Shown here: positions 34,101 through 44,979 of the stretch, piece by piece
Layout of the letters: each line of letters opens with the position of its first letter
Position numbering within the stretch: position 1 is the first letter of the stretch
NCBI RefSeq assembly: GCF_963678975.1
Contig: NC_089275.1
Location: 1,631,001 to 1,695,000, forward strand
Direction of reading: 5' to 3'
Source: Dysidea avara
Lineage: Eukaryota; Porifera; Demospongiae; Dictyoceratida; Dysideidae
Length of the DNA: 64,000 bases
The notes under the pieces: model-generated
The model's input: only the letters and a program-made list of their open reading frames with translations
Told to the model about the DNA's origin: nothing
Databases searched by the model: none
Position numbers and translations under genes: made by a program

Positions 34101-37100
34101 TCTCTATAAGGTGATTTGTTTGTAGCTGATCTCTCTGCAGGTTGATTTGTTTTAGCTGAACTCTCTACAGGGTGATTGCTTGTAGCTGAACTCCTTACAT
34201 TGTGTCTAATTTCTAGCTGCTGTCTCTACAGGGTGATTTTTTTTAGCTGAACTCTCTACAGGGTGATTTATTTCTAGCTTATCTCTCTACAGGTAGATTT
34301 GTGTTGATTTGTTCATTGCTGATTGCTCTAAAGGTTGATTTGTTGCAGCTGAACACCCTGCAAAGTGTTTTGTTTGTAGCTGATCACTCTAAAGGGTAAT
34401 TTGTTTGTAGCTGAACTCTCTCCACAGTGACTTGTGTGTAGCTGAATTCTGTGTAACTGAATTCTCTAAAGAGTGACTTAATTGTAGCTGAATTCTCTAC
34501 ACAGTGCATGACTTGTTTATAGCTGAACTTTCTTCAGTGTGACTTGTAATGTTCTGAATCTCTATAGTGATATATTTGCTTAACTCTCCACATGGTGACT
34601 GTCTTCTTGCTGAACTGTCTATAAGATTAACTGTTTGCAGCTGAACTCCCTACAGAATAACTTGTGATGTAATAAAATTCTATAATGGAATAAATAAATT
34701 AGCCGAATGATCTATTAGGGTGACTGTTCTATTAGAGTATCTCGATCTCGCATTTGCTACACGGAGTTGGCTTTCGAATCATAACTCAGTGGTTTGTAAT
34801 CCGATTCTTCTGTACTACTGCAAAGACTTTCTATGAAGATTATTCCAGCTATACACCGATTTTCAGCTCATTGCTCTAAGCGGTTTGCCTAGTAGGCGTA
34901 AAAACTAATACTTTTTTATTACCAAAAATCGATCGCGTAATTGTGACACAGGTTGGGTTTTGTGTCATATCTCCGTGGTCTTTATCTCGATTCCTTTCAA
35001 ACCACCAAAAGGCACTCCTACGATGGTTACTCCATCTATATAGCAATTTTCAACTCATTCCATGAAGCGGTTTACCCTGTAGGCGTGACAACTAGTCGAT
35101 CTTGTTTTACGCGAATAATCGGTCATAACTCCTGAACCATTCATCGGATTTGTACCAAATTTGATGCTAGGATTCGCCTTTGGACTTCTTTTCTGTGTGC
35201 CAAATTTCACGGCGATCGGAGTACGGGTTTGCTTGTTATAGCAATTTTTGCAAGTGTGCGAAAAGACGAAGAAGAAGAAGAAGAAAAAAACCAAGAAAAA
35301 AAAACGAAACTTTGGCAGCTCGTATCTCGGAAATGGCTGGAGCGATTTCCTTCAAATTTGGAATGTAGACTCCCTTGGCTGGCGGGAAACTGTGTAGCAA
35401 ATTTGGTTCCAATCAGATAAGTGATCACTGAGATACAAATGTGTGCAAATGACGTTTTCGTTCTTCCTGTCAATATACTCAAGGTGTGGCGCGCCGGCTT
35501 CTTGGGCCGCACGACACACTACCGTGTGTCTTGATGTTGGTGTATTGTATATGTTGGTGTATTGTATGTGTTGGTGTATTGTATTTGTTGGTGTATTGTA
35601 TGTGTTGGTGTATTGTATATGTTGGTGTATTGTATGTGTTGGTGTATTGTATGTGTTGGTGTATTGTATGTGTTGGTGTATTGTATGTGTTGGTGTATTG
35701 TATGTGTTGGTGTATTGTATGTGTTGGTGTATTGTATGTGTTGGTGTATTGTATGTGTTGGTGTATTGTATATGTTGGAATATTATTATGTGCTCTAATA
35801 AAAACAGCTGTTTAATTTTTATATGACTACTCTATTACAGTTACTGACTGTTCTATTAGAGCACATTTTCATCAATTTTTCCATAATAGGTAGTGTCTAA
35901 TTGATTACGTCTTTAACTATTTCTTTTACAGGATACGTTTACTCCACTACATCTTGCAGCTCAACATGGTCATGTTCCTATAGTGGAGTTGTTGATTAAA
36001 TTGGTAGCAAGAGTCAATGTTCCCACTAAGGTCAGCATAACTAAATAAATTGGTAGTAGCTATAATTTCTATAGGATGGATCTACTCCTCTACACATTGC
36101 TAGTCAACATGGCAAAGTTCAGGTAGTAGAAACACTGATCAGATCAGGAGCAGACAACAATGCTGCTAACAAGGTCATTATTTTGTAACAGCTATATCCT
36201 GCTAAGGCTTCATGCTTCTGTGACATACATGCCTACTAGCATAGCTTCAGTAATTTTTTTTCTTTCTTTTTTCTGGTACATTTCTCTGAATGCAAATTGC
36301 ATGGGATTTACAATTATTGTCAAGACAATAACCACTGTGTAAACTCTTTGCTGTACAGTTTCACTTTATGACAGCAATATTTGAATGATATCTCCTAGAA
36401 TTTTTTCTATCACACCAGTGTTTATTCCCCATGATGTTATAAGGGATTCCCCCAAAATATATAAATTCCTTCTCCCCATTGTGGAGCGTAACTTCACTGT
36501 ACTAAGTTAACGTTGTTCTTGAAATGATGCACAAAAACTGTCATAATGCTCTCAGATTCAATCTCAGACAGTTCAATGTCCCCCTGTAGACCTCTTAAGA
36601 AGAAAACAGTGGAAACGTAGGCTGCCCATATATATCAAGATTAACTGAAGAAAATTCAATCATATTGGCTGTATTTCCTACCCTCAGATATAATACAAAT
36701 ACTTTGGAGAAGCATGTGCGGAAATCTTATTTTCTTTCTTCCAGTCAATATGATGTAATGCACCAGCTTTCTGGCCATGCAATTCACTGCTGTGTGTTTT
36801 GATAATAGAGTGCAATTTTACATATCCAAAATCAATAATGTTATGACCTCACAACCTCCTATCCTAAAGTTTGTTACTTGTCATGATTATACATGATCCA
36901 GCACATGATGTATTGAGGCTGATTTTGTACATTCAGAGTGTAACTGTTTAGGGTATTCATTACTGAGTAGTATAGCAATTAAATAGTCTTCATTAACTTA
37001 ATGTACTCTATTGGCCAATCAAATGTCATTAACAAGCTCAATGCTAGTCATTGCACTGCTTCAAAGTCAGAATGATTAAATGTTTGGATATTAGTTTTCA

Positions 37101-40100
37101 TTATTTAATTGTAGCTTTAGTAACATGGTGGGCCTGTGTGTGGTACCCAGCCAAAGCAATCATATTATTTATAAAATCTAAGGTTTACAGATCCTTGTAA
37201 TTTGAATTATAACTAACCACTATAATATATTGCTTATCCTACATAGAGTGGATCTACTCCTCTACACCTTGCTGCTCAGCATGGTCAAGGTCAAGTGGTG
37301 GAGACACTGATCAGATTGGGAGCAGGTGTTGGTGTAGTTGATAAGGTTAAGAAAAGCTGTGTAGTTACTAATTGAAATATACCTGATATTTTCATGCTAT
37401 AGAGTGGCTATACTCCACTGCACCTTGCTGTTCATCACAATAAAGGTCAACTGGTGGAGGTGCTGATCAAATTAGGAGCAGATGTCAGTGCAGTCAATAA
37501 GGTTAACTAATCTAGTTACTAATGGAAATGTATCTAATCACTTTGATATTATTATACTATAGAGTGGATATACTCCTCTACATCTTGCTGTTCAGCGTGG
37601 CCTTATTCCAGTGGTGGAGACACTGATCAGACTACAAGTAGATGTTAATGCCATGACAATGGTAATGACATGACTTGGACAGTTATCATATCTACTACAA
37701 GTACACCATAAATTTGAGCAGATTCCATGATTAACTTTAGTAGTAAAAAGCCATTCCTAATGTGTACTCGTAATAAAGAACTGGAATTATCCAGCCAAAA
37801 ATATCACCCTAAAGCCAGCCTCAGTTTCCCTTCATGACAGTTTGGCAGCATTGGTTAGGCACAGCCAAGCCCAAAAATGTCTTCAGAACAACTCCAAACC
37901 CTTCCAAAAAGTTTCTAAGGGATTTCAAAACAATTCTATTAACAGGAGTTTATGCTGACTGGCTGACTAACTGATGCCTCCAGCCAAGCATAACTAGACA
38001 ATGGATGAGGCTATGGGCTTGATTTCTCATTGTTCGATGTCACCTCATCCTGAGATGTGCCTTTTCACTAACCACAGTATGTACAATACACCAGTGCATC
38101 ATGGACTTGCCTTTATCCTCCTTTGTGTTTCAGTTCTTTTTGAAGTGTTGATTCACGATAGTGCAATGAGGAATTCCTGTGGCTTATGTTATCGCTTGTA
38201 TTTTCCATAGCAACTGGCAGAAACTCTTCTCTGGCATACTGTTCTTCATCTGTAACATTGTGTATTCTCCTTTATGTAGTAGTAGCTAGTTATGTAGTCT
38301 TTTGTAACTTACACCTCCATATATCCTAACAAAATGGGTAAAATATAGCTGAAAGTAAACTGTAATGGCCACCTCCTTTTCTGTTACGTAACTGAATGTT
38401 TGGTTGGGCACTCATTCTATCATAATGCAAAATTTGGCAATCCTGGAGCCATTCTTTCTTTTGATGCAGTATGTGCTGGCTCATTTTCCATAACTATGTT
38501 ATAAAAATAAAACAAATAGAAAGAAAAATTAGGAATTTCAAGTTGGCTTAAGGATCAAAGTAAAAACAGTGGTGAAACAAGGACATAGCTAAAAGTGGTG
38601 AAACAAGGAAGGTTGCCTATACCTGTAGATGTACTAGTGGACATTTAATCCTTAATTCAATCTAAATTCAGTCCATAATACATAATCCTTAATTCAGTTA
38701 TATTTATAAAGATTTAATGTCCACTAGTATATCTGTAGGCGTAGGCAACCTTCTTTGTTTCACCACTTTATAGCTATTCCTTTGTTTTCACTATATACTT
38801 TTCTCTTTAATCTCTAATTTAACTTAATATTCCCTTCTCCTTATTAATTCACACACATAGATTAGCTGAAATCTTCTGCTACATGAAATTTTGTGCTAAC
38901 TGTAGTGTTTTTATTACCATAGTTTGGAAAATTTTTAACTGAAACTATAGTTACTGGATGACATTTCATGACTGCAGACCGATGTCGAAAAAATTATGTG
39001 AACAAAATAATGCTTGAAAGCATTATTGCAGTATATTCTTAAAAGAAAGCTTGATTGAGCATGAGGGCTAGTTGTAGAGTATAAAATGGAAGCTGCAAAT
39101 TCCAAAGCTGAAAGTATTGCTACTACTCTCTAGTACTACACTGATTCAGAGTTAAACACTATTACTGTATTGCTGTATACAGAATAATTGTCTTCATAAA
39201 AGTTCTTAATGAATTTTGTGAACCTTGTTTCCCAGGAGAGAGTAATAGTGACAGATATGGCTTTTATGACTAACTAATTATGGCAATGTGTATCACAAGA
39301 TGCTATATGTGGCCCAGTCCGGGAAATCCCGTCTTATCGCCTATTTAAAAATATCAAGAAATGCCGGTTTTAAGTATTTAGAGTGTTAGCTCGCCAATGG
39401 TTGAAGCTATGTGTACCAAATTTTTGTATGTTTTACTTACCTTCAAAAGGGTGGGAAGTAGGGGCCTAAAAAGAGGGCAAGAGACTGTTTAAAAATCGTA
39501 AAGGAAGGTGTAGCGATGAATTAGACAAAGTTATGGGCCATTCATATATCAAAACTGGCTTAAATGAAAGGAGTTTTACAGCACAGGTCTTTATTCAAAG
39601 CCATGTAGCTGTACAGTCAAACACAGCCATCCCCAGGCTGACCAGAGGTCCATTAAGGCCCCACACTGCACATACGGATTGAGAAAAGCAGCTAGCAAAA
39701 AGCAGACCAATCAAGTCTAGCTGTGAAATTAGATAGTTTATTCATGTTGTGTTCTTGGTGAAAAATTAAATCTGTTGACATGGGAAATAAGACCGGTTTT
39801 CCCAGACCCAGCCACATATGTAGCAGGAAAACTGGATATCGCATTAAACTACTAATTAAAAATCTTTGGAATACTTGTGTATGATAACTGAATGTTTTAT
39901 ATCTGTATACAGAAGGCTATACATTCAAATGACTACATGACTTACACATTGAATGAAATACATGCTATATACACTGAAGTGGGATACTCCTCCACTATAT
40001 AATGAACTCTTTGATATTCAGTAAACATAATGATATGATAGCATGTGATTTTCTTAAATAGAGTGGATCTGGTTCTCTACACATTGCTAGTCAACATGGT

Positions 40101-42790
40101 CATGTAAAGGTGGTGGAGATGTTGATCAGATCAGGAGCAGATGTCAATGCTGTCAATAAAGTTAGTTTCTACAAATGCAAAATGTATATTAGTACTTTGA
40201 TCACATCTTATTGCAGATTGGCTACACTCCATTACTTCTTGCTGTTCAGAATGGTCATGTTCAAGTAGTGGAGAGATTGATCAAATTAGGAGCAAATGTT
40301 AATGCTCTAACTATGGTAATAATTTACAGGGTGCATGAAATGCTGTAATGTCCTCAGTGCACAATGTACAATGCAAAACATAATACCAAACAGTGTGAAT
40401 TTGTTTGTTTGAAGCTTAGGACTAATCAGAATGTATTTTGTATACAGTACCAAAAGTAATTGTCTGAGATTTTGTTTGAGGAATTTGGCATCTATTATTA
40501 TTAAGATATCTTTTCACAAAAGACTGAGACATTCTAAAGATAGCAACTGACCACTCTAATAGAACAGTCCCACATAGGTAAAATTAGCTGCTAGTTTACC
40601 AGTAAAAATGCAGTGAAAATACTGCTTCAAATTTTCTTCCTAATAGCAATCATGTATGTTACAAATTCCACTTTATAATTTTATTGCAAAAGTTGTCCCC
40701 ACTTCTTGGCCTACTCTACTATCTCTGTTACACAACAAACTATACAATCTCATTTTCATACAATGATAATTTAGCTCAGCTGTCAATGCATATACATCAG
40801 TAGCAGATGTATATACATACTGTAAATCGCTATATTAATATATTTTCGTGCAAAAAATTTTCGTGATAAAATTTTGTGTATAAAAATATTTTCATATGAT
40901 TTACGTGAATGACTGCTTTATTAGAGTAGTTCAATCTTATGTAAAAAGTTTCATGTAGGAAATTTTTGTACAAGTTGTTGCATGTGAAAATTATTTTATA
41001 ACAAAAAAATCAAATCACGGTACATTATTACATTCATATATGAACTGCCATGTCACTATAAAACACTGTTGTTGCTCTGTCATACTAAAACTCTAGTGTA
41101 AATAACTTTGAAGTTGAACATGCATCTATACTTCTAACTCCTAACAGATGGGAGACACGGCTCTCCATCTTGCTTCACAAGAAGGTTTGGCTGAAGTGGT
41201 TGAAATGTTGACAAGTGCAAAAGCTGACCTGAACATTGTCAACAAAGTGAGCACACATCATCACAATGTAATACAATGATATTCTCTACTACTGCACTAT
41301 AGGCAAACAGGACACCACTACTAGAGGCAGTATGGCATCGTCGAAAAAGTGTTATACACTATTTTGTAGAGGAGGTCAAAGTGGACACTACTAATATGAC
41401 TAAGGTGATCACTTAGTGGTACATGATTACATCATCTTCATGTTCCTGTACACATCACTGATACTGTGTGTATTGTTGTAGTACATAAAGCAGTGGATGG
41501 AACGACAATTGGATGAATACAAAAATGAACCAAAGAGTCCTGGTAAACTTCCTGAATATGGTAAGATTCAGTACTGCCTTAAAGTGTTGTTTCAAAAAGA
41601 TGTATTTACACATTAACTGGTTTGTTTGGTTATGTTGCTACAATTATTCATCTGTAGTTGTTTGTAGGCATCTTTTCTGTTGGGTATATTCTTTAGGCCT
41701 TTGAGCTTTCATTTTACACTGGATTTCATGTCCATTGTCCTATTCAAACTTGTGCATGCATTTCATTTATGTGAACAGCCACAGTCATTCAAATGCTCAT
41801 GTCATACGCATGCGCAAGTTTAAATAGGTCAATAGACTTGAAATCCAGAAAATATTCCTAGTTTTTTCATAGATGTGTGGGAGGAAGGTAGTACCATTAG
41901 GACCAAGGGAAAAATATACATAACAATTGTGGAGCTTTATGATGTCACTGAGAGTGATCAAACAGTATACAGCAACAATTATAGTGGCAGATCCAGCACG
42001 AAGCATTCGAAACAGATCTCACCCCAAACTGTCTTCCCTTTCCTTCCACTTTCAAAAGTGCAGCTCTTTGCATTATGTATGTATTCATGGTATACAAGGA
42101 TTGTATATACAAGAAAAAGCCTTATTACACACTCTTCGTTGGAGATGGGCACTGGCATCCCTCTCCTGCTTACCAGACATAATAGAAAAGAATTTTGTAG
42201 CAATGAGATACTGTAATACAGCAGTCAATAACTCAAATTAAAGTCATTGCCCTTTCATTTTGCTTGACTCAACTGTTACTGCTCAATTAAACCAACAGTT
42301 TCACTGATCTATACACCACAAGTAGACTACTCAGATGCAATAGTACATGGTAGTTTTATTCTTATATTGATGTTGCCCTAAAAGCTACTGTAATTGTATG
42401 CAATCATATCAGGCAAGTTTCTAATGTTTTATGAAATATATAGCAGACTGAATGACACAGTTGTTCACATGTACATGTCATCTATTAGACCATGATACAT
42501 GTTATTATGTACACAACAATAATTACCTCCTAGTAACTACTTGTGTGTTACTCAATGTAGAATCTGATGAGGCACATTCTGATAGAAGTTCTGGTCATGA
42601 ATCTGGTGCATCAGATGGTGAGTGAATACATTAGAATACAATAATAATGTTACAAAAAGTAAACAAAGAAGTATAAGGACATAATATGTACTGTACATAA
42701 TCTTATACTGTTAAATTTCACTGTTATTGTTGGTTGTCAGTAGTCATTTGATCACTGTTTGTTATCTTATACCATCATGTAGAGGAGTGA
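28070..42790 (+). CDS. Ankyrin-repeat protein, 3' part of gene
   Basis: Sixteen exons can be joined: 28070-28168, 28245-28343, 29158-29256, 29314-29412, 35932-36030, 36075-36173, 37247-37345, 37403-37501, 37563-37661, 40062-40160, 40217-40315, 41148-41246, 41303-41404, 41482-41560, 42561-42617, 42783-42790. All introns are GT-AG. The first twelve exons are exactly 99 bp, phase 0, and each encodes one 33-residue ankyrin repeat (DxxTPLHxAAxxGHxxVVExLIxxGADVNxxNK). Exon 13 (34 aa) is a degenerate repeat. The tail reads [20 protein letters not shown], then a Ser/Asp/Glu-rich end. The repeats should stack as a protein-binding solenoid; partner and domain context are unknown because no initiator or upstream domain was found. 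Introns alternate between 44-77 bp and 0.8-6.5 kb; the largest holds mobile element copy A. No stop or frameshift was seen in any exon, so the gene is probably active. Confidence 0.85.
28245..28343 (+). CDS. Ankyrin exon 2
   Basis: [20 protein letters not shown]... one full repeat. Donor GTGAGTTGG is the same as in exon 1, suggesting exon duplication. The intron before it is 76 bp. Confidence 0.85.
29158..29256 (+). CDS. Ankyrin exon 3
   Basis: [20 protein letters not shown]... one full repeat. It follows an 814-bp intron. Confidence 0.85.
29314..29412 (+). CDS. Ankyrin exon 4
   Basis: [20 protein letters not shown]... one full repeat. Its donor (GTGAGT, 29413) opens the 6.5-kb intron with the minisatellite and mobile element A. 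Confidence 0.85.
29507..29919 (+). repeat. 17-bp minisatellite, left part
   Basis: About 24 units of TTGGTGTATTGTATATG with small variants. The array is cut by mobile element A and resumes at 35535. As 17 is not a multiple of three and the unit lacks stops, all frames stay open and give spurious Cys/Trp/Val-rich frames. Confidence 0.95.
29920..30241. repeat. 5' terminal fold-back of copy A
   Basis: TCTAATC...GATTAGA arms of about 150 bp fold on a tip at about 30070-30095 (GGTGCC-AAGACCAAGC-GGCAC). The + strand of the left arm reads as a basic peptide [20 protein letters not shown] before a stop, similar in style to histone H1-like tails. The same reading survives in copy B. Confidence 0.85.
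30447..34690 (+). repeat. 31-bp satellite array of copy A
   Basis: Over 130 diverged monomers with the pattern TAGCTGAWCTCTCTACAG followed by GGTGATTTGTTTG. Each monomer has TGTAG and CTACA about nine bases apart and can form a 5-bp hairpin. Variants alternate (AACTCTCTACAAGGTGAC with TTCTTC; GATCTCTCTACAGGG). The first third carries more TTTCTTTG units, the rest more TTTGTTTG units. No gene. Confidence 0.95.
34719..35534 (+). repeat. 3' module of copy A
   Basis: It begins with the motif GTGACTGTTCTATTAGAGTA, contains the TCTCGATCTCGC block, GCGGTTTACCCTGTAGGCGT, an (AAG)n stretch at about 35267-35310, GGCGCGCCGGCTTCTTGGG, and ends in the hairpin plus TTGA. It is the best conserved part between copies. 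Confidence 0.85.
35535..35780 (+). repeat. 17-bp minisatellite, right part
   Basis: About 14 units continue the array of 29507-29919 in the same phase: the left part ends GTATA and the right begins TGTTGG, which is the normal unit junction. The right part is richer in the TGTGTTGG variant. Confidence 0.95.
35932..36030 (+). CDS. Ankyrin exon 5
   Basis: [20 protein letters not shown]... one full repeat after the 6.5-kb intron. Acceptor TTCTTTTACAG is strong. Confidence 0.85.
36075..36173 (+). CDS. Ankyrin exon 6
   Basis: [20 protein letters not shown]... The preceding intron is only 44 bp, the shortest in the gene. Confidence 0.85.
36715..36802 (+). mobile_element. Relic 3' terminus of the large element (copy F)
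   Basis: TTTTCTTTCTTCCAGTCAAT, CACCAGCTTTCTGGCCATGC and GCTGTGTGTTTTGA|T follow the 3' end of copies A-D in order and spacing. The preceding part is too eroded to read. It sits in an ankyrin intron. Confidence 0.6.
37247..37345 (+). CDS. Ankyrin exon 7
   Basis: [20 protein letters not shown]... one full repeat; acceptor ACATAG. Confidence 0.85.
37403..37501 (+). CDS. Ankyrin exon 8
   Basis: [20 protein letters not shown]... one full repeat, 57-bp intron before it. Confidence 0.85.
37563..37661 (+). CDS. Ankyrin exon 9
   Basis: [20 protein letters not shown]... very close to exon 8, so probably a tandem exon duplicate. Confidence 0.85.
37940..38135 (-). repeat. Second copy of the 12850-13010 repeat, inverted
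   Basis: CTAACTGATGCCTCCAGCCA, AGCATAACTAGACAATGG, CTATGGGCTTGATTT and CATGGACTTGCCTTTATCCT match the reverse complement of 12850-13010. It lies in the ankyrin intron between exons 9 and 10. Confidence 0.75.
38561..38793. mobile_element. Fold-back MITE in ankyrin intron
   Basis: GGTTGCCTATACCTGTAGAT with TACTAGTGGACATTTAATC (38611-38649) is mirrored at 38711-38760. GTGGTGAAACAAGG occurs twice in the left arm. Confidence 0.75.
39305..39819. mobile_element. 515-bp TIR element in ankyrin intron
   Basis: ATATGTGGCCCAGTCCGGGA (39305) and its inverted counterpart ending GCCACATAT (39819) form TIRs of about 31 bp. The interior is non-coding. The target duplication is not clear because the outer TATA is symmetric. 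Confidence 0.75.
40062..40160 (+). CDS. Ankyrin exon 10
   Basis: [20 protein letters not shown]... The TPLH turn is altered to GSLH. Follows a 2.4-kb intron filled with repeats. Confidence 0.85.
40217..40315 (+). CDS. Ankyrin exon 11
   Basis: [20 protein letters not shown]... The His of TPLH is Leu. Confidence 0.85.
41148..41246 (+). CDS. Ankyrin exon 12
   Basis: [20 protein letters not shown]... one full repeat. Confidence 0.85.
41303..41404 (+). CDS. Degenerate ankyrin exon 13
   Basis: [20 protein letters not shown]... 34 codons, a capping-type repeat closing the solenoid. Confidence 0.8.
41482..41560 (+). CDS. Post-ankyrin exon 14
   Basis: [20 protein letters not shown] then GKLPEY and a split G codon (phase 1). 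Charged linker; donor GTAAGA. Confidence 0.7.
41719..41848. mobile_element. 130-bp MITE in ankyrin intron
   Basis: CTGGATTTCATGTCCATTG then CTATTCAAACTTGTGCATGC is mirrored by GCATGCGCAAGTTTAAATAG then CAATAGACTTGAAATCCAG. Confidence 0.75.
42561..42617 (+). CDS. Ser/Asp-rich exon 15
   Basis: Joined in phase 1: [19 protein letters not shown], then a split G codon. Acceptor CAATGTAG, donor GTGAGT. Assigned from splice phase and composition only. Confidence 0.55.
42783..42790 (+). CDS. Possible terminal exon 16
   Basis: AGGAGTGA after CATCATGTAG supplies Glu-Glu-stop in the correct phase. So short an exon is uncertain; transcript data could place the end elsewhere. Confidence 0.35.
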
Positions 42791-43254
42791 GGTGTGAAGA
42801 ATTGTAGTAAGACACTTCAAGTTTTTAAATTGTTTTGATTTTACATATTAAGAGTTAGCAGCTGTGTAGTATCATACATATTAAGTGTTTCTTTTTGTAT
42901 ACATACACACACATAGCTACATCGCATATCAAGTCATAATAATATTTTGTGGTAGGAACAGTTTATAACAGATTTAGATAGTATACCATATTTTATGTTA
43001 TAAATAGTGGTAATAATGTATAATCTCTGGTGCATTTGGTGGTACTAGTAAATTAGTAGTATTATAGTAAATGTAAGTAATCAAGATGAGAGGTGTTTTT
43101 GAATAGGTTTGTGCTAGGAACTCTGTGTGTGTGTATGATAAAGGAAGTTAGTGTCAGCAATCAATTATCAGCTGTGTTGTATGTCAACCTCGTTCAAAAC
43201 AATATAAAAACTTTTAACCCTTTGATAGGTAATGTTAATACTCTAGGTGCCTAC
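42791..43254. other. Downstream of ankyrin gene, no gene
   Basis: Possible 3' UTR and flank. I see no canonical AATAAA close to the proposed stop. It ends at the target site of the LINE. Confidence 0.35.
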
Positions 43255-43261
43255 AACATAC

Positions 43262-44449
43262 AATTTTGGACAGTGGTAATTCAGTAGATGTTTTGTACCT
43301 TGACCTTAAGAAGGCTTTTGACTCTGTTCCTCATGAAAGGTTGCTCAAAAAGATTTATGCATATGGTTTTAGAGGTGATCTGTTTAATTGGATACAAGAC
43401 TTTTTGAAAGGACGCAGACAAAGAGTTTCTGTGAATGGTTCAATGTCTGGTTGGAGTGATGTAATAAGTGGAATACCTCAAGGATCAGTCTTGGGTCCTC
43501 TCTTCTTTGCAATTTTCATCAATGATCTGCCATCACTATTAAGAAACAAAATTCTTTTATTTGCAATAATATATTCCAGCATTAGTCTTGCTAACCCAAT
43601 ATCCTCCCTGCAAGATGATATTAATGCTTGCATTAAATGGTCAGTAATGTGGCAGTTGCCTTTCAACATTTCTAAATGTAAAATACTACATATAGGTCAG
43701 TTTAATCCAAGATATTGTTATAAGATGGATGGGATGGACATTGTTAAGGTAAATGAGGAAAAGGATTTGAGGGTGTTGATTGATTGCAATCTCAAGTTTC
43801 ATAGTCAGTGTTCAGCAGTGGTTAACAAAGCTAATAATAGACTTCTTGGCCTTATTAAACAGACCATTTCGGATATTTCTGTAGATTCATTTACATGTTT
43901 ATACAAATCAATAGTACGTCCTATTTTAGAATATGGTAACTTGGTTTGGGGACCTTACTATAAAACAGACATCCAAAAATTAGAAAAAATCCAGCGGAAA
44001 GCAACTAGAATGATCAAATCTATAAAAAATCTTGACTACGAGGAATGATTGAAAGTACTTAACTTGCCACCATTACATTATAGACGTTATAGAGGTGACA
44101 TGATTGCTGTCTACAACATGCTACATGATAAGTATGATATAGACTATTCTGACTTTTTTACTTTTTCACCCATTACCAATACCCCAGAGGTCACACATTT
44201 AAGCTATTTAAATATTTTTCAAGAACAGATGCCAGGAAATAATTTTTTACAAGATGAGTTGTTGAACCATGGAATAACTTACCCCAAGAAGTAGTATGTG
44301 CAGCATCAGTTGATGATTTTAAGAAATTGATTGACCAGTATTCATCTAACACTATGTATAAATGTATGTAATTAGTCTACTTGTACTTTTTTACCTGTTG
44401 ATCAGGTGTAACAGGCTGTTTAGCCTTATAAATTACCTGTAATAGATAA
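43262..44449 (+). pseudogene. CR1/Jockey-like LINE, 5'-truncated reverse transcriptase
   Basis: The reading begins in the middle of the RT domain (DSGNSVDVLYLDLKKAFDSV), with PQGSVLGPLFF and the finger/thumb region RPILEYGNLVWG and IQRKATRMI. The active-site box FADD is missing: the sequence runs LLFA directly into IIYSS, an in-frame loss of about three codons that removes both catalytic aspartates. A stop (44046-44048) and a frameshift near 44215 follow; the true C-terminus (EPWNNLPQEVV, then DDFKKLIDQY) continues to about 44370. The 3' end has ACAGGCTGTTTAGCCT and a (TAA)n tail that continues at 49401 after element B. AACATAC at 43255-43261 and 49408-49414 is a probable target duplication. 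The element is dead. Confidence 0.85.
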
Positions 44450-44979
44450 TCTAATCAAAAACAGCCAAGCTGTAAAAAAAGGTGCGGCCCCCAAAAAGGC
44501 CATGGTGAAAAAAGATGTGAAATCCAAGGTGGTGGCCAAGAAATGGCTGTGATGGTAGGTTAATGGTAAAAATTTTAATAACGACAATTCAGGTTAATTT
44601 GGTGCCAAGACCAAGCGGCACAAAATTCATCTGAATTGTCGCTATTAAAATTTTTACCATTAACCTACCATCACAGCCATTTCTTGGCCGCCACCTTGGA
44701 TTTCACATCTTTTTACACCATGGCCTTTTTGGGGGCCGCACCTTTTTTTACAGCTTGGCTGTTTTTGATTAGATATCACTTCTTTTTGTATTTGTATACT
44801 GCAAAGCCGGCCAATGGCTGGCTTTGGGTTTTTTTTAACCCATGTGTTTTTTCTTTACCACAGGAAGAAGAAAAGAACTTAAAGAAGATTTTTAATACTT
44901 CAATTATTTTTGATTTTATTAGTAATTATACAAATTATATACATATATTTATTACATGCCCATTATTCCCCACAGGATA

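Larger units (their letters stand above)
29920..35534 (+). mobile_element. Large satellite-bearing Helitron-like element, copy A
   Basis: The 5615-bp element begins TCTAATCAAAAACAGCC (29920) and ends GTGTGTCTTGA (35534). It sits between A and T inside the 17-bp minisatellite of an ankyrin intron without any duplication or loss. Parts in order: fold-back 29920-30241; hairpin AAAGCCGGCC/GGCTGGCTTT (about 30271-30293); AG-rich stretch; satellite about 30447-34690; 3' module 34719-35534 with terminal hairpin GACACAC-TACC-GTGTGTC. No protein domain of a transposase was found, so it must be mobilised in trans. Helitron-like signs are the A|T target, 5' TC and 3' hairpin; unlike Helitrons the end is TTGA rather than CTRR and the hairpin is only four bases from the end. 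Confidence 0.85.

Noticed and set aside
30447-34690. CRISPR-like regularly spaced repeats
   Set aside because: The monomers are contiguous and diverged, with no unique spacers, no leader and no cas genes; the DNA is eukaryotic.
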